From NCBI RefSeq assembly GCF_038024875.1, contig NZ_CP136136.1, positions 2,728,001-2,792,000 of the forward strand: DNA of 64,000 nt, read 5' to 3'. Below, one piece after another: positions 7,813 to 17,100 of this stretch. Positions within the stretch are counted from its first letter, which is position 1; each line of letters starts with the position of its first letter. This stretch comes from Gordonia rubripertincta. Lineage in GTDB: Bacteria > Actinomycetota > Actinomycetes > Mycobacteriales > Mycobacteriaceae. Below the pieces are notes generated by a model. It was not told where the DNA came from. It made no database searches and saw only the letters and a program-made list of their open reading frames with translations. The position numbers were made by a program, and so were the translations under genes.

Positions 7813-9428
7813 TGTTCGTCATCACCCAATCATGTTGCAGCGACGCGGCATGCGTGTCCGTGTGCCCGGTGAACTGCATCCACCCCACACCTGAGGAGCG
7901 CGGCTTCGGCAGCTCCGACATCCTGCACATCGATCCGGAGGCCTGCATCGACTGCGGCGCCTGCGCCGATGCGTGCCCTGTCGACGCGATCTATCCCGCG
8001 GACAAGCTCGGCACGCGCGACAAGGTGTTCATCGACATCAACGCCGACTACTACAAGCGCAACCCCGACGTCCGGTCCGGATGGGTCGCACCGACCGACG
8101 ACGAGTCGGCGGGCGTCACGTACCCGGACATCCCGAAACTGCCTGCCGGCCTACGGGTTGCGCTGGTCGGGACCGGGCCGTCGGGCGGATACGCGCTGCG
8201 GACCCTGCTCGACCGCACCGAGGCGACCGTCACCGTCATCGACAAGCTGCCGACGCCGGGCGGACTGGTCCGCGCCGGTGTGGCACCTGATCATCCCGGC
8301 ACCAAGGGAGTGCTCCGCGGCTTTGACCTGCTCTACCGCGACCCCCGCGTCACCATGATGACCAACGTGTCGGTCGGCGACGGGCCGGACGAGATCACCC
8401 CGGCCGAACTGGCCGATCATTTCGACGCCGTGTTCTATGCCGTGGGAGCCAGTGAGTCACGGCGCCTGGGTATTCCGGGAGAGGGTCTGCCGGGTTCGAC
8501 GTCGGCGACCGACCTGGTGGCCTGGTACAACGGCGTGCCCGGTGTCGACGAGGGGCCGCCGCTGGGTCGGGGAACCGCCGACGATCCGGCGACGGGCCGC
8601 GCGGTCGTCGTCGGCACGGGCAACGTCGCGCTCGACGTCGCACGCATTCTCGTGTCGCCGCCGGACTTGTTGGCCACCACCGACATCGCCGATCGAGCGC
8701 TCGAGATCCTGCGCGAACAGAACGTCCACGAAGTGGTTCTGCTGGGTCGTCGTGACCAGGCCGCAGCTGCCTACACGGCAGCGGAATACCGTGCGCTGTC
8801 GGAGATCCCGGGTGTCGAGGTCGAGGTGTTCGACGGGGCCGACGGGCAGGTGCCGTCGCTGAATGCACCCGCCGACCCGTCGCGGCGTCGAATCGTGTTC
8901 CTGTTCCACAGCACGCCGGAAGAAATCGTCGGCGATCCGCAGGTGCAGGCGGTCACCGTCCGAACCGGCGAGGGCCGGCACCACGTCGCCGCCGACCTCG
9001 TCGTGCGCTCCATCGGATACCGCTCGACCCCGATCCCGGGTCTGGCGTTCGACGACGACCGCGGCATCTTCCGGAACGTCGACGGCCGGCTCGTCGACGA
9101 GTCGGGCGAGATCGTTCCCGGCGGTTACGTGCTGGGCTGGGCCAAGCGCGGACCCAGCGGCGGGATCGGCGCGAACAAGAAGTGCGCTATCGAAACGGTT
9201 GAGGACTTCATCGCCGACGCCGCGTCGGGTCGCCTGCAGCGCACCCAGCACGCCACGGGTGAGTTCACCACCCTGGTGCGCAAACGGGTTCGGACCGTCA
9301 TCGGCTACCGCGGTATGCGCGCCATCGACCGGCATGAACGCCGACGCGGCGTCGAGCAGGGCCGTCCGCGAGTAAAGTTCACGCAGGTCGCCGAGATGGT
9401 CGGTGCCGCAGGGCGGCGGAGGAGCTAG
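7812..9428 (+). CDS. fprB: Ferredoxin/ferredoxin-NADP reductase (FprB type)
   Basis: 538 residues. Residues 1-60 are a bacterial ferredoxin domain with two cysteine sets (CVSVCPVNC and CIDCGACADACP) for a 7Fe or 2x[4Fe-4S] centre; the rest is an adrenodoxin-reductase-like flavoprotein with the FAD motif GTGPSGGYA near residue 120 and NADP-binding GTGNVALDVAR near 270. It transfers electrons between NADPH and iron-sulfur carriers in the cytoplasm. The length and fusion match mycobacterial FprB (Rv0886), also next to an AurF-type gene. Translationally coupled to that gene. Confidence 0.93.
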   Translation: MFVITQSCCSDAACVSVCPVNCIHPTPEERGFGSSDILHIDPEACIDCGACADACPVDAIYPADKLGTRDKVFIDINADYYKRNPDVRSGWVAPTDDESAGVTYPDIPKLPAGLRVALVGTGPSGGYALRTLLDRTEATVTVIDKLPTPGGLVRAGVAPDHPGTKGVLRGFDLLYRDPRVTMMTNVSVGDGPDEITPAELADHFDAVFYAVGASESRRLGIPGEGLPGSTSATDLVAWYNGVPGVDEGPPLGRGTADDPATGRAVVVGTGNVALDVARILVSPPDLLATTDIADRALEILREQNVHEVVLLGRRDQAAAAYTAAEYRALSEIPGVEVEVFDGADGQVPSLNAPADPSRRRIVFLFHSTPEEIVGDPQVQAVTVRTGEGRHHVAADLVVRSIGYRSTPIPGLAFDDDRGIFRNVDGRLVDESGEIVPGGYVLGWAKRGPSGGIGANKKCAIETVEDFIADAASGRLQRTQHATGEFTTLVRKRVRTVIGYRGMRAIDRHERRRGVEQGRPRVKFTQVAEMVGAAGRRRS

Positions 9429-9433
9429 ACGCG

Positions 9434-9784
9434 ATGACGCAGGGGGAACCAACCCAGAAGTGGCGGGAGCGTTCGCTGTTCGCCGTGTTCGTGACCGCGC
9501 TGGTCACCCAGAACGCCATCGCGATCCCGTATGTGCGGCGCAACGGGCCGGAGTCGGTGAAAGACTTCTTCATCGGCGACATCATGAAGACCACTCCGGG
9601 TCGCTTCGCGATGGTCGATCTTCTCTTCGTCGTGATCGCCTTCCATCTGTGGGCGTTCGGCGAGGCCAGGCGCCTGCGGATCATGCCGTGGTGGTTCGCG
9701 TCGGTGATCCTCACGTTCGGTGTCGGAATCGCAACGGCGATCCCGTTCTTCTTCCTCGCCCGCGAACGCGCGCTGAGGCGGTGA
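9434..9784 (+). CDS. DUF2834 small membrane protein
   Basis: 116 residues with three membrane helices and the family pattern GDIMKTTPGRFAMVDLLFV followed by RIMPWW. It starts 5 nt after fprB and is very likely co-transcribed. Cytoplasmic-membrane location is clear; function unknown. Confidence 0.85.
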   Translation: MTQGEPTQKWRERSLFAVFVTALVTQNAIAIPYVRRNGPESVKDFFIGDIMKTTPGRFAMVDLLFVVIAFHLWAFGEARRLRIMPWWFASVILTFGVGIATAIPFFFLARERALRR

Positions 9785-9894
9785 ACCCGTCTCGGGGGCC
9801 GCTCTCCGCGTCCCGGATTCGCCGTGAGAACCAGACAACGCTGCCGTAACACCGGGGCAAGTCGCATTTCACGCGGCACGCGGATAGTGGCGGC

Positions 9895-10242
9895 ATGTCG
9901 AGTACTCCGCACTTCCTGCAGGGTGTCTTCCCGTTCACCGGATCGGGCCTGACCAAGTCCGGGCCCATCGACCCGGCGCTGACGTTCGTGGTGCCGCCGG
10001 GAATGACGGCCCAGCCGTTGTACTTCCGTGGTGGCAACAGCTCCGACGAGCTGATCTGCGTGACGCTGATGCGTGACGGGACACCGATGCGGATGTTCCC
10101 GATGGGGGCGCGGGCATCGGTCAACGTGCCGTTGCGGGTGGTCGAGGACGTCGACCCCGACGCGACGCTCGAACTCGTGATCGCGGCCCCCGAGGGCACG
10201 AGCGGCGAGATCGTGGTCGACTTCGGGATGGTCGTCTTCTGA
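9895..10242 (+). CDS. Small conserved protein translationally coupled to nirB
   Basis: 115 residues, no membrane segment, no cysteine cluster; predicted all-beta (alternating hydrophobic stretches such as ELICVTLMRDG and TLELVIAAPEG). I do not recognise a named domain. Its TGA overlaps the nirB ATG (TGATG), implying coupled translation, so a role with nitrite reductase (assembly or regulation) is an inference. An AAC-rich stretch upstream (9829-9850) only weakly resembles a GlnR site. Confidence 0.7.
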   Translation: MSSTPHFLQGVFPFTGSGLTKSGPIDPALTFVVPPGMTAQPLYFRGGNSSDELICVTLMRDGTPMRMFPMGARASVNVPLRVVEDVDPDATLELVIAAPEGTSGEIVVDFGMVVF

Positions 10243-12740
10243 TGGCGGACCCCTCGGATCGGCAACGACGACGTCTGGTGGTCGTCGGAAACGGTATGGC
10301 CGGTGCGCGCACGGTCGAGGAGATTCTTGCCCGTGGTGGCGGCGACCAGTTCGACGTCACGATGATCGGCGACGAACCGTACGGCAACTACAACCGCATC
10401 ATGCTCAGCCATGTCCTGGCCGGCGAGGCGACGGTCGATGACGACGATCTGATGCTGAACCCGATGGCCTGGTACCGAGAGCACGGCGTCACCCTCTACG
10501 CCGGCGACCGCGCCGAATCCATCGACAGGTTCGCCAGAACGGTGACGTGCGCGTCGGGCCGGACCATCGACTTCGACGTCCTGATCATCGCCACCGGCTC
10601 CCACACGTTCTTCCCGAACATGGATGGCCTCCGCGAACCCGACGGCAAGCTCGCCCGGGGTGTGTTCGGCTTCCGGACCATCGAGGACACCAACGGCATG
10701 CTGCAGATGGCGACCTCGCGCGACCACATGCGCGCCGTCGTGATCGGCGGTGGCCTGCTCGGTCTCGAGGCCGCGTACGGCCTGCAGACGCAGGGGGTGG
10801 CCGTCGACGTCGTGCACTCGCCCGGGCACCTGATGAACCAGCAGCTCGACGAGCGCGGTGGTCGGGTGTTGCGCAACAAGATCGAGTCTCTGGGCGTGGG
10901 TGTCCACACCGGCAAACGCACGACGTCGGTGTTGCGCAACGACGACGGGGCGGTCGCGGGAGTCGGTTTCACCGACGCGGATTCGCTGCCCGCCGACATG
11001 ATCGTGGTGACCGCCGGAATCCGGCCGAATGTCGAGATCGCGCGCGGGGCGGGACTCGTCGTCGAACGCGGGATCGTCGTCGACGATCAGATGCGTTGCG
11101 AGGACGAGGCATTCATCTATGCCGTGGGGGAGTGCGCCCAGCATCGCAGTGAGGTGTACGGACTCGTCGCCCCGCTGTGGGAGCAGGCGGTGGTCCTCGC
11201 CGATGTGCTGACCGGCGCCGATCCCCGGGCCGAGTACCACGGTTCGCGGTTGACCACGAAGCTCAAGGTCGCGGGTGTCGACGTCGCGGCGATGGGTGTC
11301 AAGGGACCGGAGCGGGATGACGACGAGTTCGTCCAGTTCTACGAGCCGCGCAGCGGTGTCTACAAGAGCGTGGTGGTGCGCGACAACAAGCTGATCGGCG
11401 CGATGCTGCTCGGCGACATCTCGAAGGCCAACTTCCTCACCCAGGCCTTCGACGAGAAGGTGCCGCTGCCGGACGAGCGCATCTCGATGCTGTTCGACAT
11501 GGGGACGCCGAGTGTGGAGACGGGTGCCGCCGAACTCGCGGACGACGTCCAGGTCTGCAACTGCAACGGGGTCACCAAGGGTGACATCACGAGTTGCGTG
11601 GCGTCGGGCTGTACCAGTGTCGGCGAGGTGTGCGCGAAGACCCGGGCGGGCAAGGGATGCGGATCGTGCAAGGGTCTTGTTGCCGACATCGTCGAGTTCG
11701 CGGCCGGCGATGCCTTGACGGCCGACGCCTCGGCGGACTGGTATGTCCCCGCGATCCCGCTCACCAAACCCGAACTCATCGATGCGATCCGGCGGCAGAA
11801 CCTGCGGTCGGTCAGCGAGGTTTTCGAGAAGCTGGCTCCGGAGGGGGAGGACGCGACCGCGAAGATGCCGCTGTCCTCGTTGCTGCGGATCATCTGGGGA
11901 TCGGACTGGAAGCGTGAGCCGGGCGCGTTGTTCGTCAACGACCGTGTGCACGCGAACATCCAGCGCGACGGCACGTTCTCCGTTGTGCCGCAGATGAAGG
12001 GCGGGGTGACCTCCCCCGAGCAGTTGCGCAAGATCGCCGACGTTGCGGAGAAGTACTCGATTCCCATGATCAAGGCGACCGGCGGTCAGCGACTCGACCT
12101 CCTCGGCGTCAAGAAGGAAGACCTCCCGAAGGTGTGGGAGGACCTCGGCATGCCGTCGGGGTACGCCTACGGGAAGTCCTTTCGGACCGTGAAGACCTGC
12201 GTCGGAACCGATTACTGCCGTTTCGGTCTCGGTGATTCGACGCAGCTCGGCATCGACATCGAGACCCGCTATCAGGGTCTGGAGTCGCCGGGGAAGCTCA
12301 AACTGGCCGTGACCGGTTGCCCACGCAACTGTGCCGAGGCGCTGTGCAAGGATTTCGGCGTGGTCGCGATCGGCGACGGCAAGTGGGAGATCTACGTCGG
12401 CGGTGCCGCCGGGGCCCACGTCCGCAAGGGCGACCTGCTCGCGACCGTCGACTCGCCCGACGAGGTGATCCGGTTGTGCGGCATCTTCATCCAGTACTAC
12501 CGCGAGCAGGGCAAGTGGCTCGAGCGGACGTATGCGTTCGTCCCGCGCATCGGCATCGAAGAGTTGCGCGCGATCATTGTCGACGACCGTGACGGCTTGG
12601 TGGCGGGGCTGCAGGAGCGCATCGACGAGGCGGTCGCCGCGTACGTCGACCCCTGGCTCGATCGGGCCGAACCCAAGTCGCCTGCTCAGTTCACCCCTGC
12701 TCTACCCCTGTTGCCGCTCCCTCAGGTGCCGGTCCGATGA
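10242..12740 (+). CDS. nirB: Assimilatory nitrite reductase, large subunit
   Basis: 832 residues, normal for NirB. Order of domains: FAD/NAD(P)-binding (VVVGNGMAGARTVEEI at the start, VIGGGLLGLEAA near 170), BFD-like [2Fe-2S] domain with CNCNGVTKG and CAKTRAGKGCGSC (near 430-475), then the sulfite/nitrite reductase domain with the siroheme-[4Fe-4S] motifs CVGTDYC and TGCPRNCAEALC (near 650-700). Reduces nitrite to ammonium with NAD(P)H in the cytoplasm. The ATG overlaps the preceding stop and the stop overlaps nirD. Confidence 0.97.
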   Translation: MADPSDRQRRRLVVVGNGMAGARTVEEILARGGGDQFDVTMIGDEPYGNYNRIMLSHVLAGEATVDDDDLMLNPMAWYREHGVTLYAGDRAESIDRFARTVTCASGRTIDFDVLIIATGSHTFFPNMDGLREPDGKLARGVFGFRTIEDTNGMLQMATSRDHMRAVVIGGGLLGLEAAYGLQTQGVAVDVVHSPGHLMNQQLDERGGRVLRNKIESLGVGVHTGKRTTSVLRNDDGAVAGVGFTDADSLPADMIVVTAGIRPNVEIARGAGLVVERGIVVDDQMRCEDEAFIYAVGECAQHRSEVYGLVAPLWEQAVVLADVLTGADPRAEYHGSRLTTKLKVAGVDVAAMGVKGPERDDDEFVQFYEPRSGVYKSVVVRDNKLIGAMLLGDISKANFLTQAFDEKVPLPDERISMLFDMGTPSVETGAAELADDVQVCNCNGVTKGDITSCVASGCTSVGEVCAKTRAGKGCGSCKGLVADIVEFAAGDALTADASADWYVPAIPLTKPELIDAIRRQNLRSVSEVFEKLAPEGEDATAKMPLSSLLRIIWGSDWKREPGALFVNDRVHANIQRDGTFSVVPQMKGGVTSPEQLRKIADVAEKYSIPMIKATGGQRLDLLGVKKEDLPKVWEDLGMPSGYAYGKSFRTVKTCVGTDYCRFGLGDSTQLGIDIETRYQGLESPGKLKLAVTGCPRNCAEALCKDFGVVAIGDGKWEIYVGGAAGAHVRKGDLLATVDSPDEVIRLCGIFIQYYREQGKWLERTYAFVPRIGIEELRAIIVDDRDGLVAGLQERIDEAVAAYVDPWLDRAEPKSPAQFTPALPLLPLPQVPVR

Positions 12741-13057
12741 CCAGCATCGCCGAACCGGGTGTGGTCGTGGGGTCGGTGAGCGACCTCGAGTTCGGGGAGA
12801 GTCGGGCATATGCGGTGCACGGCAGACAGATCGCGGTGTTCCGCATGACCGACGGCACACTGCGCGCCACCGAAGCGGTGTGCCCGCATCGGGGAGGGCC
12901 GTTGGCCGATGGTCAGTTCGACGCAGCCAAGATCGTCTGTCCGTTGCACCAGTACGCCTTCACGTTCGCTGATGGTGGGTGTACGTCGGAGGGGATCGGC
13001 TCGATTGCCGTGTACCGCGTCGAAGAGCGCGACGGGGGAATCGTCGTCTGGGTTTGA
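12737..13057 (+). CDS. nirD: Assimilatory nitrite reductase, small subunit (Rieske-type)
   Basis: 106 residues with a Rieske fold: CPHRGGPL and CPLHQYAF supply the C-x-H and C-x2-H ligands of a [2Fe-2S] centre. Partner of NirB. The ATG lies within the last codon/stop of nirB (4-nt overlap, ATGA). It converges on DUF559 unit 2. Confidence 0.95.
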   Translation: MTSIAEPGVVVGSVSDLEFGESRAYAVHGRQIAVFRMTDGTLRATEAVCPHRGGPLADGQFDAAKIVCPLHQYAFTFADGGCTSEGIGSIAVYRVEERDGGIVVWV

Positions 13058-13091
13058 GCCGCTCGCTCGAAGTCCGCCGGTTGGCGACTGC

Positions 13092-13160
13092 CGCAAACCC
13101 CGCTTGCCGGCGGAGTCGTCGACGACTACTCAATTTCGTCTGCCCAGTGCGGGGTTTGCG
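13092..13160. terminator. Hairpin C: inverted repeat, right boundary of DUF559 unit 2
   Basis: Arms CGCAAACCCCGC (13092-13103) and GCGGGGTTTGCG (13149-13160) are exact complements. The 45-nt interval contains a perfect 14-bp palindrome AGTCGTCGACGACT (13114-13127). The right arm encodes the SQTPH residues near the C-terminus of the DUF559 protein. The core CAAACCCCGCAC (right arm, other strand) recurs in hairpin D. Confidence 0.85.
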
Positions 13161-14007
13161 ACACCGTCGACGGCTCTGCCGGATCAGCGAGGTGCTCACG
13201 CCGCCGGATGAGTGTCAGAATCGACTCCTCGACCTGTTCCCACTGGTAGACCACCTGGTTGTAGGTGAGTCGGACAACGAGGTAACCGAGCTCGACGGCC
13301 TTACGGTCGCGTTCGCGATCGCGTTCGAACTGCGCCCGGTTGGCGTGGTACTCCATGCCGTCGACTTCGATGATCAGGCGCTTACCCACGAGGAAGTCGA
13401 CCCGGCCGACACCGTCGATGGTCACCTGTGACGACACCTTGATGTTGCGGGCGCGGAGTCGGATGCGGACCATGGTCTCCGTGCCGGATTCGGCCCACTC
13501 GCACTTGTCCAGAAGGTTTCGGATCTCGCGAGGGCAGTCTGCCAGCGCGGTGATCACCTCAGCGCGATTCATCAGGCGCCGATCGAGAATCGAATCCAGT
13601 ACGACCACAACGCCCTCGTGATCCAGGCATCGAACGGCGTGCTGCAGCGCGGTGACGACATCATCCACTGCGCTTGTCGCTGCGGGCGGGCGTCCGTAAC
13701 GTCGGCAGAAGCCCGACGAGCGACGGTGTGAATCCTCTGTTCCGCGAACATGAGTCGCGGTGTCCATCGGTGGTATCCACACCTTGTGCAGCTTGAGCGC
13801 CGCCACGCAGCTCAGCACTCCACCGGCCTTGATCGCGGCGACGACTGTCGGGTTCGCGGTGACCGTGGCATACCAGCCCCGACGAAGCTGTCGTAGAACC
13901 TCTGCGTTCACCAATCGTCGAAGCTCATTCCGTGTCATTCCAGCCCGCTGGAGGGCCGACCACGACATCACCCCGTACTCGGCACGGAGGGCAGAGGAGA
14001 GATCCAT
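13126..14007 (-). CDS. DUF559/VSR-like nuclease-fold protein with AbiEi-type N-terminus (unit 2)
   Basis: 293 residues. N-terminal helix-turn-helix-like region (SWSALQRAGMTRNELRRLV) plus a beta-rich GWYATV segment, as in AbiEi-family proteins; C-terminal DUF559 nuclease fold with E177 (SGTETMVR), D204 (GRVDFLV), E214 and D216 (IIEVDG), then a DRERDRKAVELGY helix. The candidate catalytic set matches that of the paralogue at 4855-5841, but overall identity looks low. No adjacent toxin gene. It separates the convergent nirD and nitrate reductase genes, an odd position that does not fit nitrogen metabolism. Biochemical activity is unproven. Confidence 0.75.
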   Translation of the reverse strand: MDLSSALRAEYGVMSWSALQRAGMTRNELRRLVNAEVLRQLRRGWYATVTANPTVVAAIKAGGVLSCVAALKLHKVWIPPMDTATHVRGTEDSHRRSSGFCRRYGRPPAATSAVDDVVTALQHAVRCLDHEGVVVVLDSILDRRLMNRAEVITALADCPREIRNLLDKCEWAESGTETMVRIRLRARNIKVSSQVTIDGVGRVDFLVGKRLIIEVDGMEYHANRAQFERDRERDRKAVELGYLVVRLTYNQVVYQWEQVEESILTLIRRREHLADPAEPSTVSQTPHWADEIE

Positions 14008-14106
14008 ACAGGGAGCATGCCAGCGCGACGGCGTGTCAACGATGATGAACGTCCGCTTGTGGACAGATCAGCGGCGGTGGAGCGCAGGTTTGACACGAAG
14101 GCAACG

Positions 14107-14179
14107 ACACAAACCCCGCACACGGTGCCCACCCCCGGCACATGCCACGTGGCACTGAACCCGTGTGGGGTTTGCGTCA
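14107..14179. terminator. Hairpin D: inverted repeat, left boundary of DUF559 unit 2
   Basis: CAAACCCCGCACACGG (from 14110) pairs with CCGTGTGGGGTTTG (14161-14174) with a 2-nt bulge. Inside lies a perfect 12-bp palindrome TGCCACGTGGCA (14143-14154). It sits right at the 3' end of the nitrate reductase gene and upstream of DUF559 unit 2, and shares CAAACCCCGCAC with hairpin C. Confidence 0.8.
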
Positions 14180-17100
14180 GTACACGTCCCGCACGTACCG
14201 CTTGTCGGCGGCCAGGGCCTTGACGTAGGCCTCGGCACTCGCGGGGGAGCGGCGACCATGCTGCGCAACAATCCCTTTCAATGTCGCGTCGACGTCCTTG
14301 GCCATCCGGGACGCGTCACCGCAGACGTAGACGTGGGCGCCGTCGTGCAGCCACCGATAGAGCTCTTCGCCGTGTTCGACCATGCGGTCCTGAACGTAGA
14401 TCTTGCGGTCCTGGTCGCGGGAGAAGGCGACGTCGAGGCGAGTCAGCAGGCCGTCGCCGAGCATCGTCGTCAGCTCGTCACGATAGTAGAAGTCGGTGGC
14501 CGAGTACTGTTCGCCGAAGAACAACCAGTTCTTGCCGTTGTGGCCCAACGCCTCCCGCTCGCGGAGGAAGCCGCGGAACGGGGCGATGCCGGTGCCGGGC
14601 CCGATCATGATCATCGGGGTGTCGGGATCGGCGGGCGGGCGGAAGTGCGTGGTCGAGGTGACGAAGACCCCGACCTCGGTGTCCTCGGCGTGGTCGGCGA
14701 GGAAGGTCGAGCACACGCCGCCGCGCTGGATGCCGCATCGGTTGTAGCGCACCGCATTCACGGTCAGCTGCACCTCGCCGGGGCTTTCCAGCGGACTCGA
14801 CGAGATCGAATATGACCGCGGGGCCAGCGGTTTGAGGACTGCGAGCCATTCGTCGACGTCGGCGTGGATCGGGCGCTCGGCGAGGACATCCACCGACTGT
14901 CGTCCCCAGGACCAGTCGTTGAACTCCGACTTGTTGCCCGCAGTGGCCAGGGCTTTCAGGTCGTCGGAACCCGAACGCTCACCGACGAATCGGACGAGGT
15001 CGGGTGTGACCCGCGCGAACTCGAGCCGTTCGCGTAGCGCCTGGTACAGCGGCATGTCGTCGCCACCGACCGTCACCGTGTGTCCGCCGTCGAGTCCGGT
15101 CCGGTCGAGGAACTCCTCGACGAGGGACGGATTGTTCAACGGCCACACGCCGAGTGCATCGCCGGCCTGGTAGGTCAGGGTGTCCGCCGGCAGCCGGAAC
15201 CCGAAGTTGCGCACATCCTTCTGCGAGCCCTCGGCGTTCAGCTTCACGTTCCGAACCAGCGAGGTGGCCAGCGGCTTCTTGCGGGAGTAGGCAGGCGCGG
15301 TCCGTACCGACGGGGCGGCCGCGGAGTCCGCGGGCTCGCTGACCACGGTGACCCGATCGTCGGTCACGCCGGAGACCGGTGCACGGTTGCCGGTGCTGAT
15401 CGCGCGGATCACGTCGTTGAGCCAGCTCCCGGCCGTCTCCTCGAAGTCGGGTTCGCAATCGACCCGGTCGACGATCCGACGACCGCCGAGCTCGCCGATC
15501 CGTTCGTCGAGGTTGCGTCCGTGGCCGCAGAAGTCGTCATAGTTCGAGTCGCCGAGGGCGAGCACCGCATAGTCGACCTCGGAAAGGTCCGGTGCCTCAG
15601 CACCGTTCAGCGCATCCCAGAACGCTGTGCCGTTGTCCGGCGGATCGCCGTCGCCGGTGGTGGACGTGACGAAGAGTGCGGTACCCCGTAGTTCGCCGAC
15701 CTCGACCTCGTCCATCGACTTCGCGTCGGCCCGGAGACCGTTCGCCTTCATGCGCTCAGCGGTCTCGGCGGCCAGCTCCTCCGCGTTGCCCATCTGCGAC
15801 GCCCACAGCACGGTGATCGTGCTGGTCGAATCATCCGAATCCGGTGACGGCGCAGGCGGCGTCGCGGCGCCGGCGCGCGAGTACATCCCGGCCAGCAGGC
15901 CGGACGCCCACAGTCGGACCTCCGCGCGCAGCGGCGCGTCGGCCGGGACCGAGGGAACACCCGGTGGAGTTCCGGAAATGCCGGCGGTCGAGACACCCGT
16001 GGCCAACCCGGCCAGATACAGCTGCTCCGCCGGTGACAGCTCCGGAACGGGGACCCCCGAAACGCCGAGTGCATCAGCCAACTCGGACGAACCGGTGACC
16101 GGTGGCACCGCCGACGGTGACCCCGCGACCTTGGTCAGCGTCACGGCGCACACCTTGAGTTCCGGCTGCTGCGACAGGGGATCCACGGCATCTGAGGTGA
16201 CCGCGTTGATGGAGAGGTGTTCGCCGAAGGCGTCGTTCCAATGGAACGGCACGAAGCAGTTCCCGGGGCGCACCCGGTCGGAGATCCTGGCGGGCAACAC
16301 CGCTCGTCCGCGACGCGACGCCACCTCGACCTTGTCCTTCGCTCCGATGTCCAGGCGTGCGGCATCCTCCGGATGGAGTTCGACGAACGGTTCGGGGTTC
16401 AGCTTGTTCAGCTTGGCGACCCGGCCGGTCTTGGTCATCGTGTGCCACTGATGCGGCAGCCGACCGGTGTTGAGCAGGAACGGATAGTCGGCGTCCGGTA
16501 GCTCCTCGGCGTCGAGGTGGGGCCGTGCGAAGAACTGGGCGCGGCGCGTGGGTGTGGCGAATGCCAGCCGAGGCACCGTCCCGTCGTCGAGACGATGCAG
16601 GGTCTGACTCCGGCCGTCGTTCAGGTACCGGATCGGATTGCGCGCACCGTCGGCGAGAAGGTCGGCTCCGTCGGACGACGGCGGGCACGGCCATTGCATC
16701 GGAGTCCGGCGCAAACCGTCGTAGGTGACGCCCCGCAGGTCGTAGCCGGTGTTCGGATTGGCGAACTGTTTGATCTCGTCGAAGACCTCCTCGGCACTCG
16801 AGTAGGAGAACGCGTCGGCGTACCCCATCTCCGACGCGATGCGCGCGATGATTTCCCAGTCCGGGATCGCCTGCCCGGGTGCGGCGAGAGCAGGCTCGAA
16901 CAGGGTGAGGTTCCGCTCCGAATTCACCATGATCCCGGTCGATTCCGACCACAGCGTCGCCGGCAGCACGACGTCGGCGTACTGGTTGGTCTCCGTCTCG
17001 GCGAAGGCGTCCTGGGTGATCACGAGATCGGCTCGTTCCAGACCTTCGATCACGGTCTTCCGGTTGCCAACCGAGGCAACGGGATTGGTGCAGATGATCC

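Noticed and set aside
9816..9850. Possible GlnR box upstream of the nirB operon
   Set aside because: AAC triplets occur at 8- and 11-nt spacing, but only one half (GTAAC) fits the GTNAC-N6-GAAAC pattern, so no site is called.
9711..12419. 902-codon open frame antisense to nirB
   Set aside because: Low-complexity His/Arg/Asp-rich translation with no domain, exactly opposite the well-supported nirB; typical of antisense frames in GC-rich DNA.
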